In this document: in pieces, positions 33,539-42,920 of the stretch | How the letters are laid out: each line of letters starts with the position of its first letter | Position numbering within the stretch: the stretch's first letter is position 1 | Assembly (NCBI GenBank): GCA_038324085.1 | Contig: JBBQHP010000026.1 | Coordinates: 1-64,000 of the forward strand | Direction: 5' to 3' | Source: Ga0077523 sp038324085 | GTDB lineage: Bacteria > Pseudomonadota > Gammaproteobacteria > Burkholderiales > Ga0077523 | DNA: 64,000 nucleotides | Translations under genes and position numbers: made by a program | Notes under the pieces: model-generated | The model's input: the letters and a program-made list of their open reading frames with translations, nothing else | Told to the model about the DNA's origin: nothing | The model's database searches: none

Positions 33539-34930
33539 ATGCTACAAGCCCTGCCGCAGACCACCGTCCAGCCGGCCATCGACGAACTGCGCACCCTGCT
33601 GGGCGAGCGTCTGTCCACGAGCACCGGCGTGCGCGACCATCACAGCAAGGACGAGTCCTGGCACATTCCCCACCGACCTGACGCCGTCGCATTCCCCGCG
33701 ACGACGGAAGAAGTGTCCGCCATCGTGCAGGTCTGCGCCCGCCACCGGATTCCCGTCGTCGCCTATGGCACCGGCACCTCGCTGGAAGGCGCGGTGATCC
33801 CGGAATTCGGCGGCGTGGTCATCGACCTCATCCATTTCGATCAGGTGCTCAAGGTCAACGCGGAGGACCTCGACGTCACCGTGCAGGCGCGCGTGACGCG
33901 CAAGCAGTTGAACGACTACATCCGCGACCAGGGTCTGTTCTTCCCGATCGACCCCGGGGCGGACGCGTCACTGGGGGGCATGGCCGCCACGCGCGCCTCG
34001 GGCACCAACGCCGTGCGCTACGGCACCATGCGCGAGAACGTGCTCGGCCTCACGGTCGTGATGGCCGACGGCCGCATCATCCGCACCTCGCGGCGCGCGC
34101 GCAAATCCGCCGCGGGCTACGACCTGACCCGGTTGTTCGTGGGCAGCGAGGGCACGCTCGGCATCATCACCGAGGTCACGCTGCGCCTGTTCGGCATCCC
34201 CGAAGCAATGGCCGCCGCGGTCTGTTCCTTCGATTCCCTCGAAGGCGCGATCAACACCGTGATCCAGACCATCCAGCTCGGGGTGCCGATCGCGCGCATC
34301 GAACTGCTCGACGACGTCCAGATGGATTCGGTCAACAAGTTCTCGAACCTGAACTATCCGGTGAAGGACACGCTGTTCGTCGAATTCCACGGCACCGAGA
34401 ACGGCGTCAAGGAACAGGCCGAGATCGTCCAGTCCATCGCGGCCGAGTTCGGCGGCGGCGAGTTCAAGTGGGCCACGAAACCGGAGGAGCGCACCCATCT
34501 GTGGACCGCGCGCCACGACGTCACCTATGCGAACAAGGCGCTGCGGCCGGGCTGCGAGATCTGGGCCACGGACGTGTGCGTGCCGATCTCGCGACTGGCC
34601 GAGTGCATCCTCGAGAGCAAGAAGGATCTCGCGGAAAGTTTCCTCATCGCGCCGCTGGTGGGTCACGTAGGCGACGGCAATTTCCATCTGGGCTTTCTGA
34701 TCAATCGCGACGATCCCAAGGAGATCGCCGAGGCCGAGCGCCTCAACGACCGCCTGGTTATGCGCGCGCTCGCCATGGACGGGACCTGCACCGGCGAGCA
34801 CGGCATCGGGTTGGGCAAGATGAAATTCCTGGTCGCCGAACACGGCGAGGCGGTGGGTGTGATGCGGGAGATCAAGAAGGCCCTCGATCCCCTCGGCATC
34901 ATGAATCCGGGAAAGATCTTCTCGCTCTGA
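33539..34930 (+). CDS. FAD-linked oxidase, GlcD/D-lactate dehydrogenase type
   Basis: A 463-residue flavoprotein. The PCMH FAD-binding domain (about 35-215) has VAYGTGTSLEGAVIPEFGG, DPGADASLGGMAATRASGTN and VGSEGTLGIITEVTLR. The C-terminal cap domain has LVGHVGDGNFHLGF and the conserved CTGEHGIGLGKMKFL with His as substrate base. This is the subunit-GlcD/DLD2 family that oxidises D-2-hydroxy acids (glycolate, D-lactate). GlcE and GlcF partners are not adjacent, so a single-subunit D-lactate-type dehydrogenase is more likely than a glycolate oxidase complex. It ends seven bases from the convergent PEP-CTERM gene. Confidence 0.88.
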   Translation: MLQALPQTTVQPAIDELRTLLGERLSTSTGVRDHHSKDESWHIPHRPDAVAFPATTEEVSAIVQVCARHRIPVVAYGTGTSLEGAVIPEFGGVVIDLIHFDQVLKVNAEDLDVTVQARVTRKQLNDYIRDQGLFFPIDPGADASLGGMAATRASGTNAVRYGTMRENVLGLTVVMADGRIIRTSRRARKSAAGYDLTRLFVGSEGTLGIITEVTLRLFGIPEAMAAAVCSFDSLEGAINTVIQTIQLGVPIARIELLDDVQMDSVNKFSNLNYPVKDTLFVEFHGTENGVKEQAEIVQSIAAEFGGGEFKWATKPEERTHLWTARHDVTYANKALRPGCEIWATDVCVPISRLAECILESKKDLAESFLIAPLVGHVGDGNFHLGFLINRDDPKEIAEAERLNDRLVMRALAMDGTCTGEHGIGLGKMKFLVAEHGEAVGVMREIKKALDPLGIMNPGKIFSL

Positions 34931-34937
34931 ACGGGTT

Positions 34938-35606
34938 TCAGGTGGCGCGGCGACGCCGCGCCGCCACGCCCAGCAGCGCGAGCCCACCCACCATCAGCGC
35001 ATAGGTGCCGGGTTCGGGTACCGGCGCCAGAACAGTCGAACCCGGGCTGCCGATGAAGCCCGCGGTCGACGCGATCGCACCGTCGGCACCGAGCACGGAC
35101 AACTGCCATTGGGTGACGGTGTTGGTCCCGACCACGGACGGCGACGCCGGGACACCGCTGGTCCCCTGGGTGCGCGGACCGCCGACGGTGTTGTCGCCGT
35201 AGGTCAGCCGATCGATCAGTACCGCGGAGGCGTCGTAGATGTTGATCTCGTCGGCGCGACCCAGATTGGTGGTGTTGTCCCCGATGACCCTGATCGAAGG
35301 CGCGAGTCCCCATGCCGCGCGGAAATCGGCCGCCGGGGCCTCGGCCAGGATGACGCTCTCGCCAGAGGCAACCGTGCCGAACGCGGACAGGTCCACCGTG
35401 CCCGGTGTGCGGCTGTCGTCATCGAAGCTCCAACCGGCAAAGTCGACCGCAGTGGCGCCGAGGTTGGTGAATTCGATGAACTCGTCTGCGTTGTACATCC
35501 ATTCGGTGATTCGCACGCCCTGCGCGCAAGCCGCGCTGGCTGCGCCAAGGCCGATGGCGGCGGCAAGCAATGTGGTGGCGAGTCGGCGGCAGCGGGTCAT
35601 GGTCAT
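34938..35606 (-). CDS. PEP-CTERM surface protein with lamin-tail domain
   Basis: A 222-residue exported protein. A signal peptide (RLATTLLAAAIGLGAASAACA) precedes a lamin-tail (LTD) domain: VRITEWMYNADEFIEFTNLG, VDFAGWSFDDDSRTPG, SGESVILAE. The C-terminus is a PEP-CTERM sorting signal: VPEPGTYALM, a hydrophobic helix and an RRRR tail. Exosortase elsewhere in the genome would cut and anchor or release it. The ATG at 35606 has GGAGACC upstream; a second ATG lies at 35600. Convergent with the flavoenzyme. Likely part of biofilm or extracellular matrix (family knowledge). Confidence 0.88.
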   Translation of the reverse strand: MTMTRCRRLATTLLAAAIGLGAASAACAQGVRITEWMYNADEFIEFTNLGATAVDFAGWSFDDDSRTPGTVDLSAFGTVASGESVILAEAPAADFRAAWGLAPSIRVIGDNTTNLGRADEINIYDASAVLIDRLTYGDNTVGGPRTQGTSGVPASPSVVGTNTVTQWQLSVLGADGAIASTAGFIGSPGSTVLAPVPEPGTYALMVGGLALLGVAARRRRAT

Positions 35607-35840
35607 GGTCTCCGTGATTGTGATGGCGAAGGAAGGCTGCGACGAGTGCTCGGGGAATTCGCGCCCGGGAGCGTTCTCCGGGCGAGAGACTGCCCGACGG
35701 CGATGACGTCGGCGTTTCGATTCCATTGCCGTTTCGCAGCCGGGGCATGATCCGAACGGAGACTCGCACCGGCCGATGCGGGCCGGTGCGAGCCGCCGCA
35801 AGCGGATACCATTGCCGCTTCTCCCTGCGATCCGCGGCCC

Positions 35841-37019
35841 ATGCCTCTGCCACGCGCCATCTGGGCGCTCGGACTCGCGTCGCTGTTCATGGACGCCTCG
35901 TCCGAGCTGATCCATTCCCTCCTGCCGGTATTCATGACAGCCACGCTCGGCCTGAGCGTCGTCACGGTGGGGGTGATCGAAGGCATGGCCGAGGCGACGG
36001 CCGCGATCGTCAAGGTATTTTCGGGAGCACTGTCCGACTGGATCGGCCGGCGCAAGCCGCTCGTGGTGCTGGGCTACGGCCTCGCCGCCCTCACCAAGCC
36101 GCTGTTCCCGCTGGCGAGCGGCATCGGTCTCATCGTCACCGCGCGTTTCGTCGATCGCATCGGCAAGGGCATCCGCGGGGCGCCGCGCGATGCACTGATC
36201 ACCGACATCACGCCGCCCGCGCAGCGCGGCGCGGCATTCGGACTGCGGCAGTCGCTCGATTCGGTGGGCGCTTTCGTGGGTCCGTTGCTCGCGATGATCC
36301 TGGTCGTGGTGTTCGCGGGCGACCTGCGCTCCGTGTTCTGGATCGCCGTGATTCCTGCGGCGCTCTGCGTCGCGTGCATCATCCTGTTCGTGCGCGAGCC
36401 GGAAGCGGGACCGTCCGCCGCGCGCCGCCGGGTGCCGCTCGCTCCCGCCGAGCTCGCGCGCCTGCCCGCGCGCTTCTGGTTCGTGGTGGCTTTCGCCAGC
36501 GTGCTGACGCTCGCCCGCTTCAGCGAAGCGTTTCTCGTACTGCGCGCCCAGGACATCGGCCTCACGCTGGTGTGGATTCCGATGGTGATGGTGGTGATGA
36601 ACGTGGTGTACGCGGCAACCGCGATCCCGGCCGGCTACGCTGCCGACCGCGTGAGCCGGCGCACACTGCTCCTCTGGGGTCTGGCGATGCTGGTGGCAGC
36701 AGACCTGGTGCTCGCCCACGCCAGTGGCGCGGGTGAGCTCTTCGCGGGCACCGCGCTGTGGGGTCTCCATATGGGGCTGACGCAGGGCCTGCTGTCCGCG
36801 ATCGTGGCCGACACGGCGCCGGCGGACCTGCGCGGCACCGCGTTCGGGGTGTTCAATCTCGCGACCGGCCTGTTCCTGCTGCTCGCGAGTGGCCTGGCCG
36901 GATACGTGTGGTCCGCGTTCGGTCCGCAGGCAACGTTCCTTGCCGGCGCGGTGTTCACAGTCGTTGCAGCGGCAGGACTCGTCTTCGCGCCGACGCGTCC
37001 GGGTCGGGCCCGTGGCTAG
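35841..37019 (+). CDS. MFS transporter
   Basis: A 392-residue major facilitator with about twelve hydrophobic segments. The first loop motif GALSDWIGRRKPLVVLGYG matches MFS signature A, and LFGLWGLHMGLTQGL-like TALWGLHMGLTQGLLSAIV and FGVFNLATGLFLLLASG follow in the second half. FVDRIGKGIRGAPRDALITD is characteristic of the subgroup related to drug/metabolite exporters. ATG at 35841 begins directly with the first helix. The substrate cannot be named. The binding-protein gene starts 77 bases downstream on the same strand. Confidence 0.87.
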   Translation: MPLPRAIWALGLASLFMDASSELIHSLLPVFMTATLGLSVVTVGVIEGMAEATAAIVKVFSGALSDWIGRRKPLVVLGYGLAALTKPLFPLASGIGLIVTARFVDRIGKGIRGAPRDALITDITPPAQRGAAFGLRQSLDSVGAFVGPLLAMILVVVFAGDLRSVFWIAVIPAALCVACIILFVREPEAGPSAARRRVPLAPAELARLPARFWFVVAFASVLTLARFSEAFLVLRAQDIGLTLVWIPMVMVVMNVVYAATAIPAGYAADRVSRRTLLLWGLAMLVAADLVLAHASGAGELFAGTALWGLHMGLTQGLLSAIVADTAPADLRGTAFGVFNLATGLFLLLASGLAGYVWSAFGPQATFLAGAVFTVVAAAGLVFAPTRPGRARG

Positions 37020-37095
37020 GTCCGTCCGCGACGCCGGGCCTGCGCGCACCCGCAGCGCGCACCCGGATTGCGCGGCAGCAGGTATGCTGGGGCGC

Positions 37096-38043
37096 ATGAT
37101 GCTGCGCGCCGTTTTTCTGGTCCTCGCCTGCACGCTCGTGAACGACGGCGCCGTGGCGGCCGATGGCGTGCGAATCTGCCTCAATTGGGCCCCGGGCGCG
37201 GATCACGCGCCCATCTACTTCGCGCGCGAACAGGGCTGGTTCGCCGACGCCGGCGTTGCGGTCGACATCCTGCCCGGCGGCAGTTCGGCCGATGCGTTGA
37301 AGAAACTGGCCGCAGACGACTGCGAAGCCGCCATTGCAGACTACGGCGCCTTGCGTGCCGCGCGCGCCGGCGGGCGCGATCTCGTGGCCGCGATGCGCCT
37401 CATGAGCGACTCGCCGCTCGCGTTCTACTGGCTCGAAGGCACACCCATCGGATCGCCGGCCGACCTCGCGGACAAACGCATCGGCGCCTACGCGACCGAT
37501 CCGCCGCGACGACTGTGGCCAACCTTCGCAGCGCGCCACGGTCTCGTGGAGACGGCGGTGACCTGGGTCGATCTGCCCAACAACGCGAAGGTTGCAGCGC
37601 TCGCGCGCGGCGATGTGGACGTGGCAGCCAACGGCTTCTACCACCACCATGTCGAATACGCGGAGGCCTTCGGTGATCGCCTGCGCGTGATGTGGTGGCG
37701 CGACCTCGGCCTCAATCCGACCGGCAACGTACTCGCACTGGCGCGCGCTTGGGTCACCGCACATCCCGGGGCCGCGCAGGCGTTCGTGCGCGCCTTCCAG
37801 CGCGGCTACGCCACCTGTGCCGGCGACGGCGAGCCGTGTCTGGTCACGCTCCTGGCGGCCAATCCGTACCTGGATCCAACCCGCGAACACGCCAAGTGGC
37901 AGGTGTTCGTCCCATTGAGCGCGCCCGGCCGGCTCGCCGGCACGACCTTCGGCGCATTCGAAGCACCGCCCGGAGCGGCGCCCGATCCCTCCGTTGCCGA
38001 CGAGATGCTCGACCCCGGCCTGAAAGTGCCCGCAGCGCACTGA
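37096..38043 (+). CDS. NMT1/THI5-like substrate-binding protein
   Basis: A 315-residue periplasmic binding protein with a leader (LRAVFLVLACTLVNDGAVAA). RICLNWAPGADHAPIYFARE and GWFADAGVAVDILPGG match the NMT1/THI5 family used for pyrimidine-like (thiamine precursor), nitrate/sulfonate and related uptake. A C-terminal WQVFVPLSAPGRLAG closes the domain. The usual permease and ATPase genes are absent beside it, so it is an orphan or works with a distant transporter. Ends 58 bases before the glycine riboswitch. Start ATG at 37096 (or 37099). Confidence 0.82.
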   Translation: MMLRAVFLVLACTLVNDGAVAADGVRICLNWAPGADHAPIYFAREQGWFADAGVAVDILPGGSSADALKKLAADDCEAAIADYGALRAARAGGRDLVAAMRLMSDSPLAFYWLEGTPIGSPADLADKRIGAYATDPPRRLWPTFAARHGLVETAVTWVDLPNNAKVAALARGDVDVAANGFYHHHVEYAEAFGDRLRVMWWRDLGLNPTGNVLALARAWVTAHPGAAQAFVRAFQRGYATCAGDGEPCLVTLLAANPYLDPTREHAKWQVFVPLSAPGRLAGTTFGAFEAPPGAAPDPSVADEMLDPGLKVPAAH

Positions 38044-38101
38044 AACGTCACGGCGCTTCTGTTGGCTGCGCGGTTGCGCTATTCTCGCTTCGCTGCAACA
38101 C

Positions 38102-38312
38102 AGCGGGAGAGCGTGGCCCGGATCACTTCCGGGCTGCCGCCGAAGGCGCAACCACCCGGAATCGCTCAGGCTTCCCGAACCGCTGTGGCGGTGCCGCGCG
38201 AGCGCACCGGTGGCGACTCTGGAGAGACCGGCCGCGACGCCGGCGCCGAAGGGGCAGGCGGTACGCGCAAGCGGTGCTGGCCGAACTCTCAGGCAAACGG
38301 ACAGAGGGGTGA
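38102..38312 (+). promoter_or_regulatory. Tandem glycine riboswitch
   Basis: The leader of gcvT holds two glycine aptamers. Aptamer 1 begins GCGGGAGAGCG at 38103 and has GCCGCCGAAGGCGCAA and CGCTCAGGC; aptamer 2 begins about 38220 with CTGGAGAGACC and has GCCGAAGGGGCAG and CTCTCAGGCAAACGGACAGA. These are the conserved blocks of the glycine riboswitch. In the family glycine binding turns on gcv expression; the expression platform between 38312 and 38385 was not resolved. Confidence 0.92.
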
Positions 38313-38384
38313 TCATCCGATCCGTACCGCCCGACGCGGCATGGACGCCGGTGATCCGGTCCGTTTCATCTCCCGGGGGTCTCG

Positions 38385-39476
38385 ATGGCGCTGCGCACAC
38401 CGCTGTACGAAACGCACCTCGGCAGCGGCGCCAGGCTCACCGATTTCGGCGGGTGGGACATGCCGCTCCACTACGGCTCGCAGCTCGAGGAGCATCATCG
38501 CGTGCGCACGGCCGCGGGCATGTTCGACGTATCGCACATGCTCGGCATCGATGTCGCCGGCCCCGGTGCGCTCGCGTTCCTGCAGCGGCTGCTCGCGAAC
38601 GACGTGGCGAAGCTCGACGCGCCCGGGCGCGCGCTCTATTCCTGCATGCTGAACCCGTCCGGTGGCGTCGTCGACGATCTCGTCGCGATCATGCTCGATC
38701 CGCAACGCTATCGATTGGTGGTGAACGCGGCGACCGCGGACAAGGATCTCGCCTGGCTTCGGACCAACGCCGGCGAATTCCGCGTGACCATCACGCCGCG
38801 CCGCGATCTCGCGATGATCGCGGTACAGGGGCCGCAGGCGCGCGAAGCGGTATGGGCGGCACACCCCGAGCTGCGTGCCGCCACCGAGGGCCTCATGCCG
38901 TTCACCGCGACCGAGCACGGCGCGCGGCTCATCGCTCGCACCGGCTACACGGGCGAAGACGGCTTCGAGATCGCACTCGCGGCGGCCGATGCGCCCGCGC
39001 TCTGGCAGGCACTGCGCGCCGAGGGCGTCGCTCCCTGCGGCCTGGCCGCCCGCGACACGCTGCGCCTCGAGGCCGGCATGAACCTCTACGGCAACGACAT
39101 GACCGAGGCGACTTCACCGCTCGAGAGCGGACTCGGCTGGACCGTCGATCGCAAGGCTGCGGAGCGCGATTTCGTCGGCCGCCCGGCGCTCGAAGCAGCG
39201 GCGCCACGACGCGCGCTGGTCGGTCTGAAACTGCTGGATCGGGGCGTGCTTCGCTCGCACATGCGCGTCACGACGCCCGCCGGCGAAGGCGAGATCACCA
39301 GCGGCACGTTCTCGCCCACCCTCGGGTTCTCGATAGCCCTCGCGCGGGTTCCGCGCGCGGGTGAAGCCGGGCCTTCTGTCGGCACCGAAGTCGCAGTCGA
39401 CATGCGCGGCAAGCCGATGCCCGCGCGCATCGTGAAGTATCCCTTCGTGCGCCATGGCAAAGCGCTCATCTCATGA
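38385..39476 (+). CDS. gcvT: Aminomethyltransferase (glycine cleavage T-protein)
   Basis: A 363-residue T-protein. It takes the aminomethyl group from lipoylated H-protein and gives methylene-tetrahydrofolate and ammonia. N-terminal LTDFGGWDMPLHYGSQ, middle AVQGPQA and GEDGFEI, and C-terminal LGWTVDRKA plus ITSGTFSPTLGFSIALARV are the family hallmarks; Asp in the FDVSHM region (MFDVSHMLG) matches the folate/substrate site. First gene of gcvTHP, behind the glycine riboswitch. The ribosome site is CGGGGGTC. Length is normal (about 360). Seven bases separate it from gcvH. Confidence 0.95.
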   Translation: MALRTPLYETHLGSGARLTDFGGWDMPLHYGSQLEEHHRVRTAAGMFDVSHMLGIDVAGPGALAFLQRLLANDVAKLDAPGRALYSCMLNPSGGVVDDLVAIMLDPQRYRLVVNAATADKDLAWLRTNAGEFRVTITPRRDLAMIAVQGPQAREAVWAAHPELRAATEGLMPFTATEHGARLIARTGYTGEDGFEIALAAADAPALWQALRAEGVAPCGLAARDTLRLEAGMNLYGNDMTEATSPLESGLGWTVDRKAAERDFVGRPALEAAAPRRALVGLKLLDRGVLRSHMRVTTPAGEGEITSGTFSPTLGFSIALARVPRAGEAGPSVGTEVAVDMRGKPMPARIVKYPFVRHGKALIS

Positions 39477-39483
39477 GGTCGCG

Positions 39484-39861
39484 ATGAATCTCCCGGAGAA
39501 CCTGAAGTACACGAAATCGCACGAATGGGTGCGCACCGAAACCGACGGCACGCTGACGATCGGCATCACCGACCCCGCGCAGGAAATGCTGGGCGACGTC
39601 GTGTTCGTCGGCGATGTGAAGGTCGGCGCCCACCTCGCGGCCGGCGCTGTCGCGGGCGTGGTCGAATCGGTGAAGGCAGCCTCGGATATCTACGCGCCGG
39701 TCACCGGCGAGGTGCTGGCCTTCAACACGGCGCTCGACGACTCTCCGGATCAGCTCAACGAGAAACCCTACGAGGCGTGGATCTTCAGGCTGAAGCCGGC
39801 CGATCCAGCCCAGCTCGCCACGCTGCTCGACGCTGCCGGCTACGCCGCCGCGCAGGAGTGA
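39484..39861 (+). CDS. gcvH: Glycine cleavage H-protein (lipoyl carrier)
   Basis: A 125-residue H-protein. The lipoylation site is the Lys in VVESVKAASDIYAPV. KYTKSHEWVRTE at the N-terminus and ITDPAQEMLGDVVFV are typical. It shuttles the aminomethyl group among GcvP, GcvT and the lipoamide dehydrogenase (not in this window). The start was set at the ATG at 39484 to match the family N-terminus; the frame is open from 39454. It is followed by gcvP after four bases. Part of the riboswitch-controlled operon. Confidence 0.96.
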   Translation: MNLPENLKYTKSHEWVRTETDGTLTIGITDPAQEMLGDVVFVGDVKVGAHLAAGAVAGVVESVKAASDIYAPVTGEVLAFNTALDDSPDQLNEKPYEAWIFRLKPADPAQLATLLDAAGYAAAQE

Positions 39862-39865
39862 CGGC

Positions 39866-42754
39866 ATGGACCTCGCGGCGCTCGATCCAGGCGACGAATT
39901 CATCGCACGTCATATCGGGCCCGATGACGCGGCCGTGCGCGAGATGCTGCGCACGGTGGGTGCCGAATCGCTCGATGCGCTCATCGCGCAGATCGTTCCG
40001 GATCGCATCGCCGCGCGTGACGGGCTGAACCTGCCGCCCCCGCGCTCCGAACAGGCTGTCCTGGCGGACCTCGCACGCATTGCGTCGCGCAACCGCGTCT
40101 GCCGCAATTTCATCGGACAGGGCTATCACGGCACTTTCACGCCCACGGTGATCCTGCGCAACGTGCTCGAGAACCCCGCCTGGTATACCGCCTATACGCC
40201 CTACCAGCCGGAGATATCCCAGGGTCGGCTGGAGGCGCTGCTCAATTTCCAGACCATGATCGCCGACCTGACGGGCCTCGCCATCGCGAACGCCTCGCTG
40301 CTCGACGAGGCGACCGCTGCGGCCGAGGCCGTGGTGCTGGCGCAGCGGCATGCCCGGACCAGGAGCAAGGTCCTGATCGTGGCGGACGACTGCCACCCGC
40401 AGACGATCGCGGTGCTGCGTACGCGGGCCGAGCCGCTCGGTCTGGAAATACGCCTGCGTCCGGTCGCGGAGGACATGGCGCAGGCAGACTGTTTCGCAGT
40501 GCTCGTGCAGTACCCGTCCACGTCCGGGCAGATTCACGACCTGCGCCCGCTCGCGGCAGCTGCGCACGCGGGCGGCGCGCTGCTGCTCGTGGCCGCCGAC
40601 CTGCTGTCGTTGACCCTGCTGGAAGCGCCGGGCGCTTCGGGCGCGGACGTGGTCGTGGGGTCCTCGCAACGCTTCGGCGTGCCCATGGGTTACGGCGGCC
40701 CACACGCCGCCTTCATGGCCTGCCGCGACGAGTTCAAGCGCTCACTTCCCGGCCGCCTGGTGGGGGTGTCGTTGGACGCCCAGGGCAACACCGCGTTGCG
40801 GCTTGCCCTGCAGACTCGCGAGCAGCACATCCGTCGCGAGAAGGCGACGTCCAACATCTGCACTGCCCAGGTGCTGCTCGCGATCATGGCGAGCATGTAC
40901 GCCGTCTACCACGGCCCCGCGGGTCTGAAACGCATCGCGACGCGCGTGCACGCGCTCGCCTGCGTATTCGCCGAAGGCCTGCGCCGCCTCGGCTACGCGC
41001 CGACCGGCACGCAGTTCTTCGATACGGTGACGGTCCGCGCGGGTGAGCACGGGGCGCGCGTCCTCGCGCTGGCGAGCGAACGCGACGTCAACCTACGCGA
41101 TCACGGTGCGGCTCGGGTCATCGGCGTCAGTTTCGACGAAACGCACGATCTCGCCGACGTCGAGGCGCTGCTGGCGCTTTTCGCGGCGGCCGCGGGCATC
41201 GCATCACCGGACCTCGCCGACTGCGAACAGGCGGCGGCCAGCGCAATCCCCGCACGGTTGCGGCGCACGACGGCATTCCTCGAGCATCCGATCTTCAACA
41301 CCCATCATTCCGAGACCGGGATGCTGCGCTACCTGCGTCGCCTCGCCGACCGTGATCTCGCGCTCGATCGCACCATGATTCCACTCGGCTCGTGCACGAT
41401 GAAACTCAATGCGACCAGCGAGATGATTCCCGTCACCTGGCCGGCGTTCGGCAACCTGCATCCGTACGCGCCGTCCCGACAGGCAGAGGGTTACCGCGAA
41501 TTGACGGACGCATTGGAAGCCGCCCTGCGCGAGATCACCGGCTACGACGCGGTCAGTCTGCAACCGAATTCGGGTGCGCAGGGCGAGTTCGCGGGCCTGC
41601 TCGCGATTCGCGGCTATCACCGCGCACGCGGTGAAGGGCGTCGTGACATTTGCCTGATTCCGTCGTCCGCGCACGGCACCAACCCCGCTTCCGCTCACAT
41701 GGTGGGAATGGAAGTGGTGGTGGTCGCATGCGACGAACGCGGCAACGTGGACGTCGCCGACCTCGCTGCGAAGGCCCGGGCGCACGCCGACCGGCTCGCC
41801 GCGCTGATGGTGACCTATCCCTCCACCCACGGAGTATTCGAGGATGCCATCACCGACATCTGCGACCTCGTCCACGCGCACGGGGGCCAGGTCTACCTGG
41901 ACGGGGCGAATCTCAATGCGCTGGTCGGCGTGGCCCGGCCGGGGAAGTTCGGGGCCGATGTATCGCACCTGAATCTCCACAAGACCTTCTGCATTCCGCA
42001 CGGTGGCGGCGGACCCGGCGTGGGCCCGGTGGCCGTGCGTGCGCACCTGGCGCCTTACCTGCCGGGAAATCCGTCGCAGGCAGACATCGCAGCCGGAGCG
42101 GTGAGCGCGGCGCCGTACGGCTCGGCGAGCATCCTGCCGATCTCGTGGGCCTACATCGCGCTCATGGGCGCGAGCGGCCTCAGGCGCGCCACCCAGGTCG
42201 CGATCCTCAATGCGAACTATCTGGCGACTCTGCTGGCGCGGCACTATCCGGTGCTCTACAGCGGGCGCGATGGACGGGTCGCCCACGAATGCATCCTCGA
42301 CATCAGGCCGATCAAGGAGGCGACCGGCATCGGCAACGAAGACATCGCGAAGCGGCTCATGGACTACGGTTTCCACGCCCCGACCATGAGTTTCCCTGTC
42401 GCGGGAACGTTGATGATCGAACCCACCGAGAGCGAATCGAAGGTGGAACTCGACCGTTTCATCGCAGCGATGGTGGCGATTCGCGAAGAGATCCGCGCGG
42501 TGGAGCGCGGCGAGCTCGACCGGGACGACAATCCGCTGCGCAATGCGCCGCATACCGCACGCATGTGCCTCGCCGAAAACTGGTTGCACGACTACACGCG
42601 CGAGCGCGCCGCGTGGCCGCTGCCAGCGCTGCACGCCGACAAGTACTGGGTACCGGTGGCACGGGTGGACAACGTGCACGGCGACCGCAACCTCGTGTGC
42701 TCGTGTCCGCCGATGTCCGAATACGGCGCTGTCGCGGAAGTACCCGGGCACTGA
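39866..42754 (+). CDS. gcvP: Glycine dehydrogenase (decarboxylating), P-protein
   Basis: A 962-residue single-chain P-protein (fused alpha-beta type, normal length about 950). PLP Lys lies in HLNLHKTFCIPHGGGGPGVG in the second half; the N-terminal half has GQGYHGTFTPTVILRNVLENP and TPYQPEISQGRLEALLN. It decarboxylates glycine and passes the aminomethyl group to GcvH. The overlap-free spacing to gcvH (4 bases) fits one transcript. The MGYGGPHAAF segment shows the catalytic half. The organism can thus break down glycine, or make serine and one-carbon units. Confidence 0.96.
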   Translation: MDLAALDPGDEFIARHIGPDDAAVREMLRTVGAESLDALIAQIVPDRIAARDGLNLPPPRSEQAVLADLARIASRNRVCRNFIGQGYHGTFTPTVILRNVLENPAWYTAYTPYQPEISQGRLEALLNFQTMIADLTGLAIANASLLDEATAAAEAVVLAQRHARTRSKVLIVADDCHPQTIAVLRTRAEPLGLEIRLRPVAEDMAQADCFAVLVQYPSTSGQIHDLRPLAAAAHAGGALLLVAADLLSLTLLEAPGASGADVVVGSSQRFGVPMGYGGPHAAFMACRDEFKRSLPGRLVGVSLDAQGNTALRLALQTREQHIRREKATSNICTAQVLLAIMASMYAVYHGPAGLKRIATRVHALACVFAEGLRRLGYAPTGTQFFDTVTVRAGEHGARVLALASERDVNLRDHGAARVIGVSFDETHDLADVEALLALFAAAAGIASPDLADCEQAAASAIPARLRRTTAFLEHPIFNTHHSETGMLRYLRRLADRDLALDRTMIPLGSCTMKLNATSEMIPVTWPAFGNLHPYAPSRQAEGYRELTDALEAALREITGYDAVSLQPNSGAQGEFAGLLAIRGYHRARGEGRRDICLIPSSAHGTNPASAHMVGMEVVVVACDERGNVDVADLAAKARAHADRLAALMVTYPSTHGVFEDAITDICDLVHAHGGQVYLDGANLNALVGVARPGKFGADVSHLNLHKTFCIPHGGGGPGVGPVAVRAHLAPYLPGNPSQADIAAGAVSAAPYGSASILPISWAYIALMGASGLRRATQVAILNANYLATLLARHYPVLYSGRDGRVAHECILDIRPIKEATGIGNEDIAKRLMDYGFHAPTMSFPVAGTLMIEPTESESKVELDRFIAAMVAIREEIRAVERGELDRDDNPLRNAPHTARMCLAENWLHDYTRERAAWPLPALHADKYWVPVARVDNVHGDRNLVCSCPPMSEYGAVAEVPGH

Positions 42755-42920
42755 TTCGCACCGCGCTTTGCCCCGGGGAGCAGCCGGTCCTCCGGGGTCT
42801 GTGCGTCGGCTTCACCGGCAACGACGGCGAGGTCGGTTCGTCGATCGATTACGGCGGGCACGCAGCCGCGCCACCCGAGCCCATCACCACCGGCGGCCGA
42901 ACGACCGCCGGCGGCGTGCG

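Noticed and set aside
40200..42760. Long minus-strand ORFs opposite gcvP
   Set aside because: They mirror gcvP codons; composition and lack of motifs mark them as shadows.
42755..42800. Weak CCCCGG/CCGGGG pairing after gcvP
   Set aside because: The loop is long and no T-run follows; not convincing as a terminator.
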